From Gemmatimonadota bacterium (GTDB taxonomy: Bacteria > Gemmatimonadota > Gemmatimonadetes > Longimicrobiales > RSA9): a stretch of DNA of 5,116 nucleotides. Position 1 is the stretch's first letter. Every line of letters begins with the position of its first letter. Shown here piece after piece: positions 1-5,116 of this stretch. The notes below the pieces were generated by a model that worked only from the letters and a program-made list of their open reading frames with translations, made no database searches and was not told where the DNA came from. A program made the position numbers and the translations under genes. The DNA lies in contig JACQPS010000352.1 of the NCBI GenBank assembly GCA_016207445.1, positions 1 to 5,116 of the forward strand, written 5' to 3'.

Positions 1-1124
1 ACGCTGTCGAGAAGCAGCGGCGCGATGTAGAAGAGGATCTGCGGCTCGGCTTCCCGCAGCGCGTCCACGCGCTCCTGGGCGATGGCGAGGCTCTGGTGCG
101 CTTCGATCGCGACCGAGTATGGGATCGGCGACTCGATCGGCGTACGCGCCGGCGGCGGCGTGGGCTGCGGCGCCGTCGCAGCGGCTGCGGCGCTTGCCGG
201 CGTGCCGGAATCAGCCCCACCCAGGAAGGGGATCTGCCGGATCACGCGCGAGAGATACCCCTGAGTCTCCGGAAAGTATTCCTGCGCGGTGAACCAGCCG
301 CCCCCGCCGAGCGCCAGCACCAGCCCCAGCCAGAGCACGGGGGAGACCCGCCGCCGGCGCTTCGGCTGGCGCTGAACGAAGGTTGGCTCCGCCAGCGCCG
401 GCTCGGGCTCCGCCGCGACCGGCGGCGTGGCGCGCACCTCGGCGGGCGGCGCGGCCGCCGACTCGACGCCGGCGGGCACGGCCGCGGGCGCGGCCGCTTC
501 CGGCGCAGCTTCCTCGACCGGGGCCGGCGGCCACAGCACCGCCGCGATTTTGCAGTCGGCGGGAAGCGACGACGTGGCCGCCAACTCTTCGCCGGGCGTG
601 GACAGCACCACGGCCCGCCCGACGCGCGCGGCCAGCGTCTCGAGCCCGGCCGAGCCGGCGGCGACGTACAGCAGCATCGTCGCCTGTGCCTCGCCGAAGC
701 CCGCAACCAGCCGTTCCCAGCGGGGATGCGCGAGCACTTCCGCGGGATCGGGTACCGGCGGGCCGGCCGGCGTGAAGAAGAGCGAGCCGACCACGGGCTT
801 GGCCACGTGCCGCAGTGAGGCGCCGAAGAGAAAGATGTCGGCGATGCCCTCCAGGTTCGCCTCGCCCACCAGCTCGTGCAGCTCGGGCGACTCCAGGCAG
901 AGATCCGCCAGCACCACGCGCCGCCCGCGGTCCGCCCACGCCGCCGCGAGCGACACGGCCACACGCCCCGCCCATTGCCGCTCCACGCGGGCTGCGGGGC
1001 TCGCGAGCAGCAGCACGGCGGGAACGGCCGCGGCAGGGTGTTCGAACAACGCTTCGAGGTCGGATGGAAGACCGCCGGCGTCCGGATCGAAAGGCACGGC
1101 GGCAGGCCACGCGCTCGGACTCAT
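1..1124 (-). CDS. Membrane-anchored protein: degenerate BY-kinase/ParA-like domain, TM helix, SPOR-like start (3' end outside window)
   Basis: This frame reads 374 codons from ATG at 1124 without a stop and runs off the left edge. An in-frame TGA at 1136-1134 fixes 1124 as the first ATG; no clear Shine-Dalgarno precedes it. Residues 34-198 follow the order of BY-kinase (CpsD/CapB) and ParA/MinD P-loop folds. They contain a hydrophobic strand (AVLLLAS, 36-42), a helix, VVLADLCLESPELHEL (70-85) in place of the family's LLVDADLRRPSLH, an EGIADIFLFG-type segment (92-101) and TPAGPPVPDPAEVL (118-131), which resembles PAG-x-PNP-x-ELL. Where GEGKT should be, the sequence is SPAARVERQW (42-51), so the nucleotide-binding loop is gone. 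An Ala/Pro/Glu-rich linker (199-250) and K255-R259 precede a TM helix (about 260-279), which puts the N-terminus in the cytoplasm. After another Pro/Ala linker (302-332), PYSVAIEAHQSLAIAQERV (335-353) resembles a SPOR domain, which would bind denuded septal peptidoglycan. That assignment rests on a fragment. A role in division or envelope organisation is inferred. Confidence 0.8.
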   Translation of the reverse strand, partial: MSPSAWPAAVPFDPDAGGLPSDLEALFEHPAAAVPAVLLLASPAARVERQWAGRVAVSLAAAWADRGRRVVLADLCLESPELHELVGEANLEGIADIFLFGASLRHVAKPVVGSLFFTPAGPPVPDPAEVLAHPRWERLVAGFGEAQATMLLYVAAGSAGLETLAARVGRAVVLSTPGEELAATSSLPADCKIAAVLWPPAPVEEAAPEAAAPAAVPAGVESAAAPPAEVRATPPVAAEPEPALAEPTFVQRQPKRRRRVSPVLWLGLVLALGGGGWFTAQEYFPETQGYLSRVIRQIPFLGGADSGTPASAAAAATAPQPTPPPARTPIESPIPYSVAIEAHQSLAIAQERVDALREAEPQILFYIAPLLLDS

Positions 1125-1133
1125 CGCGTCGAT

Positions 1134-1152
1134 TCAGGTGTCAGGTGTCAGG
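1134..1152. repeat. 7-bp tandem repeat TCAGGTG, about 2.7 copies
   Basis: TCAGGTG occurs at 1134-1140 and 1141-1147, and a partial copy TCAGG follows at 1148-1152. On the coding strand of the left gene it reads CCTGACACCTGACACCTGA and ends 9 bases before its ATG, so it lies in the leader. The in-frame TGA that limits the start is part of the repeat. It could be a slippage-prone microsatellite or a site bound by a regulator; the sequence alone does not decide. Confidence 0.85.
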
Positions 1153-1185
1153 ATTGCGCCGGCTGCAGGATGAAACAGCCTCGTA

Positions 1186-1215
1186 ATGATAACGCCGGAG
1201 TGCGGGAAAACGAAA
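1186..1215 (-). promoter_or_regulatory. Weak promoter candidate for the left gene
   Basis: On the minus strand, TATCAT (1191-1186) is the best -10-like hexamer in the leader and lies in its most AT-rich stretch. TTTCGT (1215-1210) sits 18 bases upstream but matches a TTGACA -35 box poorly. It would give a leader of roughly 55 bases before ATG 1124. Some promoter is expected here, because the upstream gene ends at 1375 and the large palindrome lies between them. The exact site is a guess. Confidence 0.2.
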
Positions 1216-1243
1216 GGGCTTCGGGGGTTACCGCGACGGAATG

Positions 1244-1366
1244 GTCATCCCGAGCGGGCGAGCAGAGGGATCTTGCCTGGACGTCCGTGACGCCGGCCAA
1301 GGTCGTGGCAGCTCAGACAAGATCGCTCGACTTCGGGCCCCTTCGGGGCCGTCCGCTCGGGATGAC
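1244..1366. repeat. Large imperfect palindrome, probable dispersed intergenic repeat
   Basis: The outer arms GTCATCCCGAGCGG (1244-1257) and CCGCTCGGGATGAC (1353-1366) are perfect 14-bp inverted repeats. Inner arms GAGGGATCTTGCCTG (1265-1279) and CAGACAAGATCGCTC (1314-1328) pair at 13 of 15 positions, around a 34-bp centre. The right half carries an extra hairpin, GGCCCC-TTC-GGGGCC (1336-1350), absent from the left half. The element is therefore two head-to-head half units starting GTCATCCCGAGCGG and ending GATCTTG-C/T-CTG. I recall similar GTCATCC-(C/T)-GAGCG...GATCTTG palindromes scattered in intergenic DNA of soil bacteria; that likeness is unverified. It has no coding capacity and no target-site duplication that I can see. 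Downstream of the barrel-protein gene it may stabilise or help end the transcript. Confidence 0.75.
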
Positions 1367-1377
1367 CCTTCGGGTCA
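1363..1377 (-). terminator. Stem-loop overlapping the stop codon of the Omp85-like gene
   Basis: On the coding strand TGACCC-GAA-GGGTCA is a perfect 6-bp stem with a 3-base loop, and its first three bases are the TGA stop codon. A second perfect stem, GGCCCC-GAA-GGGGCC, follows at 1350-1336. No T-run follows either stem, so this is not a canonical intrinsic terminator. It more probably acts as a 3'-end stabilising structure or a contributor to factor-dependent termination. Confidence 0.4.
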
Positions 1378-4300
1378 GAACGACGGCCCGAACGACAGCG
1401 AAAATTGACCGCTGCGATCCGGGCGGTTGAGTGGGAACGCGTAATCGAGCCGCAATACGGTATAGAACACGTTGAAGCGCAGACCGATGCCGTAGCTGAA
1501 GAGCGGCTCACGATACAGGTACGGATCCTTGCCCTGGCGATCCCACACCAGCCTCACGTCCTCCTGTCTGTCCGCGGGACACTCGGTCTGCCGGGTGTAG
1601 CGGGCGAAGTCCCCCTCGAGGCATACCTTGTTGTCCCAGGCCAGCCCGCCGTCGAAGAAGAGGACCGCATCGATGGGCGGAAACTGCCCGATGCCGCCGA
1701 GCTGGAGCTCGGTAATGATCGGGAACCGGACCTCCAGGTTCATCAGCGCCGCGCTGGATCCGATCAATTGATCGCGCACCGGACAGGGCGAGATGGAGCG
1801 CTCCGGACCGTAGTTGCGGCTATCGCTGCACTCTTTGCTGCTCAGCTCGAAGGAGTCGCCATCGTAGCCGCGAATGAAGTAGGGCCCGCCCCAGAACAGC
1901 GCGAAGCGGTCGGCGTCCTCGCCGAAGCGGGTGAGCGCGACCATGCGGGACGCGAAGATCACCCACCGCTTGTAGTTGAAGTAGTTGCGAAAATCGACCA
2001 GTCCCTCGGCGAACTTGAAGTCGCCGAACGTGCGCGAGACCTGGAGTCGGTACCTGCGCCCGTAGACCGGGCCGGTCCAGCCGAACAGGGAGTTGTCGAA
2101 CACCAGCGCGGCCGAGGGCTCGAAGAAGGCCAGGTTCCCGACGCGCTGATCCTCGTCAATGGGCTCGCCCGTGACGCCGTTCACGCCGCGGTAGAGCACA
2201 TCGCGCTTGAACGACGTGGCACTCATGGCGAGCTCGATGCGGCGGAACATGCTGAACGGGTAACTGGTGCCGACCTGGGCGGTCCGGATGACATCGCGCA
2301 GGAACACGTTGGCGATATCCAGCCGCCCATCCCCACTCACGTCCGCGTAGCCACCGCCCAGATAGCGGTACAGCGGGATCTGCTCGACGGCGACGCCGTA
2401 GTTGGTGCGGTTCTTCAGGAAGCTGTAGCCGGCGAAGATCATGGCGTCGGAGAACGAGCCGTTGATGTTGCCGGCGAGCAGGATATTGTGGTCACCCAGA
2501 ATGTCGCTGAGCGCGATGAAGCTGCCGCCGTAGACCCCGTTGCCGTAGTAGCCGCCGACCTGTGCGCCAATGGTCGGCCGGCCGACCAGATCGGGCGAGA
2601 ACTTCACGTTGTAGTCGACGATATCGAAGCTGCTCGTATCGGGGAGCGACAGTTCGGCACTGTCCAGCAGCGCGACCACCGAGACGGGCGCGGCCTGTGG
2701 CGGCGCGTTCGGCCGGAGCGCGCTCGGCCGGAAGTTCGAGCCCTGACGGTAGAGCGACGTCACCAGGCCCACGACCCGGCCGGTGTCCGGCACCGCGCCG
2801 ACGCCGCCGGCGGCGCTGTCGGCCTCCTCGCGGACCGCGATGCGAGGCACCTCCGGCGCAGGCACATCCGGCACGGGCGTCCGGGGCAGCACGAGCGGGT
2901 CCGCGATCGCGTAGATGTTGTAGCCCGCCTCCTCGAAATAGACGAAGAGCAGGCGTCCGTCGCGGCCCCAGGACAGCGCGGGGCTCAGCGGCGTGATCGC
3001 GATGACACCCGAGAGGAAGTTGCTCAGGCGCGAGAGCTCGCTCCGGTCCAGGTCGAACAGGTAGAGATCGTTGGTGCCGCCCCGGTCGCTGACCCAAACG
3101 AGCGAGCGCCCGTCCGGCGCCCAGGCGGCGTTGATGTTCTTCCCGCTCTCCTGCTGCGGCAGGATCTCGATGCGGCCGTCCTCCAGCCGGTAGAGCGCGA
3201 CGCGCAGATTGCCGTAGCTCAGGCGGTCCAGGTCGGCGCCCGGGCCGCGGTCGGTCGTAAAGGCGATCGTCCGCCCGTCCGGCGACCAGGCGGGGAGCAG
3301 GTCGGCCCAGGGGTCGTCCGTCAGGCGCTCCAGGTTGCCCTCGAGGTCGGTGACGAACAGATCACTCAGCCCACCATCGATGCCGGTGAAGACAATGCGG
3401 CGGCCGTCCGGTGCCCAGCTCGGGTTCGCGATGCCGTTCAGCTCGAAGCGCAGCCGGCGCACGAGCCGGCCCCTCTCGACATCGAAGACGTAGAGCGCAT
3501 CCTGCCCGCCCGTCTGCGCGCTGAAGGCGAGGGTGCGGCCGTCGGGCGAGAACGCGGCGGATGAGCTCAGGAAGCGCAGCGACTCGAAATCCGGCTGCCG
3601 CGCCGCCTCGATGAGCTTCCGCTTCACCTTGCCCGTGCGCGCGTCCGCCAGCCACAGGTCGAAGAAGAACCCGTCCCGCTGCGACAGGAACGTCATCCAA
3701 TGGCCGTCGGGGGAGACGGCCGGCGCCAGGAACCACGGGTCTTCCAGCTTCTTGTGCGCGGTCAGCCGCCGGGCGATCGCGTCCGGCCGCTGGTATTCGG
3801 TGACCTCGGGGAGGTGCGTCTTCCGCACCGCGGCCGTCCACTCGCTGCTCAGCTCCTCGAGCGAGAGGCCGAGCGTGGAGCTGAAGGCGCGCTCGATGCC
3901 GACGCGCGGCGATTTCTGCAGCAGGATGCCGATGACTTCGTCGCCCCATTTCGAGCCGACGTACGCCCACAGCGCCTGGCCGAAGCGGTACGACAGGTAG
4001 TCGTCGCGCCGGCTCATGTCGGCAATGGTGCGCAGATAGCCGGACAGCACGGCGTCGCGCAGCCAGGCGGCCGTGTGCGGATCGATGCGGCCGAGCGACA
4101 GGTACTCGGCCATCCCCTCCATGAACCAGAGCGGCGGCCGGCCGGCGAACGGGGTGGCGTCGCTGATGACGCCGCGCCGGTAGATGATGTCGAACTGGAA
4201 CGCGTGCACGAGCTCGTGCGTAAGTACGTGCTCGAACTCCGCGTACGAACCGTTGAACGGGATGACGACGCGGTTTTTGAGCGGATCCGCGAAGGCGCCC

Positions 4301-4632
4301 GTGCCCTCCTCGATGAACTCCGGGCTGGTATTGGTCTGCTGGAACTCGGCGTGCGACGCGTAGAGGACGATCGGCTTGCGCTCCTTGAACTCGTGCTGGA
4401 GGATGCGCGAGAGTCGCGCGTAGGCGCGCTCCGCGATGCGCGCCGCGTCCAGCGCGGCCCGCCGCTCCTGCGGATAGAAGTAGAGGTCGAAGTGCTCCGT
4501 CTTGATGATCTGGAAGTCGAAGGAGCGGTACTGGACCTTGTTGCGGCCGAAGTGCTGCGCGGGCGCCTCCGCGGGTCGTAGGGCCAGCAGGCAGCCGAGG
4601 GCGAGCACGGCGGTGAAGAGGCGCTGCGTCAT
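1375..4632 (-). CDS. Secreted peptidase MA-like / TolB-like propeller / Omp85 (BamA-type) outer-membrane chimera
   Basis: This frame encodes 1085 residues from ATG 4632. That start is preferred over ATG 4671, which would overlap rsfS by 29 bases, because it has a G-rich ribosome binding site and opens directly into a signal peptide (MTQRLFTAVLAL..., probable cleavage after APA at 23-25). Residues about 35-275 look like a gluzincin peptidase, with HELVH at 139-143 and WFMEGMAEYL at 169-178 supplying the likely third zinc ligand E172. Six SPDG/APDG-type PD40 blades follow, at about 307, 362, 407, 450, 506 and 556, as in TolB. A Pro-rich linker covers 580-650. The C-terminal 390 or so residues form an Omp85 barrel: GGPYFIRGYDG (915-925) is the loop-6 VRGF/Y hallmark, with LFFDGGLAW (991-999), GIGLRF (1048-1053), LRLDYAFPL (1060-1068) and a terminal Phe typical of barrel beta-signals. 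No POTRA repeats are visible; the protease and propeller occupy their place, presumably in the periplasm. Whether it inserts, translocates or cleaves proteins is unknown. Confidence 0.93.
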   Translation of the reverse strand: MTQRLFTAVLALGCLLALRPAEAPAQHFGRNKVQYRSFDFQIIKTEHFDLYFYPQERRAALDAARIAERAYARLSRILQHEFKERKPIVLYASHAEFQQTNTSPEFIEEGTGAFADPLKNRVVIPFNGSYAEFEHVLTHELVHAFQFDIIYRRGVISDATPFAGRPPLWFMEGMAEYLSLGRIDPHTAAWLRDAVLSGYLRTIADMSRRDDYLSYRFGQALWAYVGSKWGDEVIGILLQKSPRVGIERAFSSTLGLSLEELSSEWTAAVRKTHLPEVTEYQRPDAIARRLTAHKKLEDPWFLAPAVSPDGHWMTFLSQRDGFFFDLWLADARTGKVKRKLIEAARQPDFESLRFLSSSAAFSPDGRTLAFSAQTGGQDALYVFDVERGRLVRRLRFELNGIANPSWAPDGRRIVFTGIDGGLSDLFVTDLEGNLERLTDDPWADLLPAWSPDGRTIAFTTDRGPGADLDRLSYGNLRVALYRLEDGRIEILPQQESGKNINAAWAPDGRSLVWVSDRGGTNDLYLFDLDRSELSRLSNFLSGVIAITPLSPALSWGRDGRLLFVYFEEAGYNIYAIADPLVLPRTPVPDVPAPEVPRIAVREEADSAAGGVGAVPDTGRVVGLVTSLYRQGSNFRPSALRPNAPPQAAPVSVVALLDSAELSLPDTSSFDIVDYNVKFSPDLVGRPTIGAQVGGYYGNGVYGGSFIALSDILGDHNILLAGNINGSFSDAMIFAGYSFLKNRTNYGVAVEQIPLYRYLGGGYADVSGDGRLDIANVFLRDVIRTAQVGTSYPFSMFRRIELAMSATSFKRDVLYRGVNGVTGEPIDEDQRVGNLAFFEPSAALVFDNSLFGWTGPVYGRRYRLQVSRTFGDFKFAEGLVDFRNYFNYKRWVIFASRMVALTRFGEDADRFALFWGGPYFIRGYDGDSFELSSKECSDSRNYGPERSISPCPVRDQLIGSSAALMNLEVRFPIITELQLGGIGQFPPIDAVLFFDGGLAWDNKVCLEGDFARYTRQTECPADRQEDVRLVWDRQGKDPYLYREPLFSYGIGLRFNVFYTVLRLDYAFPLNRPDRSGQFSLSFGPSF

Positions 4633-4644
4633 GGGGGTCCCCCT
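4633..4644 (-). promoter_or_regulatory. Ribosome binding site inside a GGGGGACCCCC palindrome
   Basis: On the coding strand AGGGGGA (4644-4638) lies 5 bases before ATG 4632 and is the only Shine-Dalgarno-like sequence near it. It forms one half of the perfect 11-bp palindrome GGGGGACCCCC (4643-4633), which abuts the ATG. Its first G is also the last base of the rsfS TAG stop. The G-run could pair with the C-run, so the site may be masked unless a ribosome finishing rsfS opens it. Function is inferred. Confidence 0.6.
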
Positions 4645-5014
4645 ACGCCTCCAGGACGTGCATGGGTGCATCGCCCCAGAGACGCTCGAGCTGGTAAAAC
4701 GCGCGCGCGGCCGGGTGGAAGACGTGGACCACGAAGTCGATATAGTCGATCAGGACCCAGCGGCCGCCGCGCAGTCCCTCGACGTGATCGGGACGGATGC
4801 CCTCCTCCTTCAGCTCCTCGATGATGTGGTCCGCAATGGCTCGCACGTGCAGGTCCGAGGTGCCGTTGATGATGAGAAAGTAGTCGGTGGCGCTGGAGAG
4901 GCGCCGCAAATCCAGAACGAGCAGGTCGCGCGCTTTGCGGTCGACGGCCAGCTCGGCGGCGCGGGCCAGCTCGACCGGCAGTGCCGGCACTCTTTCGACG
5001 CTGGATCGGGACAT
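4643..5014 (-). CDS. rsfS: Ribosomal silencing factor RsfS (Iojap/YbeB family)
   Basis: RsfS binds protein uL14 (RplN) on the 50S subunit and blocks joining to the 30S subunit, lowering translation when nutrients are short. The 123-residue product has the compact single-domain family layout (E. coli protein about 105 residues). It shows RKARDLLVLDL (26-36), SSATDYFLIINGTSDLHVRA (40-59), VEGLRGGRWVLIDYIDFVVH (78-97) and YQLERLWGD (107-115), the conserved C-terminal signature; all expected segments are present. The start is uncertain. ATG 5050 would add 12 residues and has a TAG two codons upstream, but no ribosome binding site. ATG 5014 has GGAGGA 13 bases upstream, a rather long gap, and leaves room for a leader downstream of the promoter candidate. 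The family core begins near residue 13 either way. The barrel-protein gene starts 10 bases after the stop, so an operon is likely. The frequent partner nadD is not in view. Confidence 0.95.
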   Translation of the reverse strand: MSRSSVERVPALPVELARAAELAVDRKARDLLVLDLRRLSSATDYFLIINGTSDLHVRAIADHIIEELKEEGIRPDHVEGLRGGRWVLIDYIDFVVHVFHPAARAFYQLERLWGDAPMHVLEA

Positions 5015-5057
5015 GCCCCTGCCGGCGTCCTCCAGACGGGTTCTCGTCATGTGCTAC

Positions 5058-5084
5058 ATAGTCCGACTTCGCCGGGAAAGTTCC
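5058..5084 (-). promoter_or_regulatory. ECF-sigma-like promoter candidate for rsfS and the Omp85-like gene
   Basis: On the minus strand GGAACTT (5084-5078) matches the -35 box of sigma-E-type ECF promoters. GACTAT (5063-5058), 14 bases later, is a plausible though imperfect -10 element. Transcription would begin near 5050, giving a leader of about 36 bases to ATG 5014 and almost none to ATG 5050. The -35 box also lies in the inverted repeat GGGAA-CT-TTCCC (5085-5074), which could be coincidence or an operator. Envelope-stress control would suit an outer-membrane assembly-type gene in the same unit. This rests on pattern match only. Confidence 0.35.
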
Positions 5085-5116
5085 CGCGCGGGCAGGATTG
5101 CAGCGAACGTGCCAGG

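Noticed and set aside
211..1110. Two other minus-strand frames (211-1110 and 242-964) over the left gene
   Set aside because: Both give Arg-rich products without fold-like pattern. The third minus frame, open from 1124 through the window edge, is the meaningful one; it has no stop in the window and so is easily missed.
427..1173. A 248-codon plus-strand frame rich in Ala/Ser/Thr
   Set aside because: It lies opposite the left gene. The minus-strand frame from 1124 shows ordered domain patterns, a TM helix with positive-inside flank and Pro/Ala linkers, whereas this frame shows only GC-driven composition.
1244..1366. CRISPR or tRNA/ncRNA gene in the intergenic region
   Set aside because: There is no array of equal direct repeats and spacers and no cloverleaf or conserved RNA motif; the symmetry is inverted, not tandem.
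1336..1377. Canonical intrinsic terminator after the Omp85-like gene
   Set aside because: The hairpins are strong, but neither is followed by a T-run on the coding strand, so only a structural role is kept.
1245..1511. A small 88-codon minus-strand frame across the 3' end of the Omp85-like gene and the palindrome
   Set aside because: It is out of frame with the barrel gene, overlaps the repeat, has no ribosome binding site and gives a Ser/Arg-rich product with no recognisable feature.
1405..3564. A 719-codon open frame on the plus strand opposite the Omp85-like gene
   Set aside because: High GC makes long antisense frames common. Its product is a low-complexity Ala/Arg/Glu/Val-rich string with no recognisable motif, while the opposite strand encodes a protein with several diagnostic motifs.
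3700..4581. A 293-codon plus-strand open frame
   Set aside because: It is antisense to the peptidase/propeller region, of biased Arg/Val/Glu composition and motif-free; a shadow of the real gene.
4588..4632. Lipoprotein signal (ALGC at residues 11-14) in the Omp85-like protein
   Set aside because: The position before the cysteine does not fit a good lipobox (Ala at -3, Leu at -2), the hydrophobic core continues past the cysteine, and an AxA-type site (APA, 23-25) follows. An Omp85 barrel is also not expected to be a lipoprotein.

Overview
This window is a GC-rich (clearly above 60%) bacterial segment. All supportable genes lie on the minus strand, so transcription runs from high to low coordinates. 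It holds one complete two-gene unit and one gene cut by the left edge. The organism is Gram-negative with a true outer membrane, because the largest gene encodes an Omp85-type barrel and the left gene appears to end in a periplasmic SPOR-like domain. The combination of a protease/beta-propeller/Omp85 chimera, an RsfS of this sequence type and a 'GTCATCCCGAGCG...GATCTTG' intergenic palindrome looks like Gemmatimonadota or a related soil phylum. That placement is a recollection-based inference, not something the sequence proves.

Layout in transcription order. Positions 5116-5015 hold the upstream region of rsfS, with an ECF-sigma-like promoter candidate. Positions 5014-4643 (possibly starting at 5050) are rsfS, the ribosomal silencing factor. 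Ten bases later, at 4632-1375, comes a 1085-residue secreted protein. It joins an intact HEXXH metalloprotease-like domain, a TolB/PD40-type propeller and a C-terminal Omp85 barrel carrying the IRGY form of the family's loop-6 motif. The two genes are close enough to be co-transcribed. The ribosome binding site of the second is built into a perfect GGGGGACCCCC palindrome that overlaps the rsfS stop codon, which suggests translational coupling.

Positions 1374-1125 form a roughly 250-bp intergenic region. Its left-gene-distal half is a large imperfect palindrome (1244-1366) that looks like a dispersed repeat. Its proximal half has a weak promoter candidate and a 7-bp tandem repeat. Positions 1124-1 are a partial gene that stays open through the window edge and has no stop in view. 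Its N-terminal domain is patterned like a BY-kinase/ParA-type P-loop ATPase whose Walker A loop has been lost. It continues with a Pro/Ala/Glu linker, one transmembrane helix and the beginning of a SPOR-like domain.

The genes are connected mainly through cell-envelope biology: an outer-membrane assembly- or protease-like factor and an inner-membrane SPOR-type protein. rsfS is a translation housekeeping gene next to them. Nothing here amounts to a defence, mobile or biosynthetic system. The most interesting items are the two unusual domain chimeras and the palindromic intergenic element.
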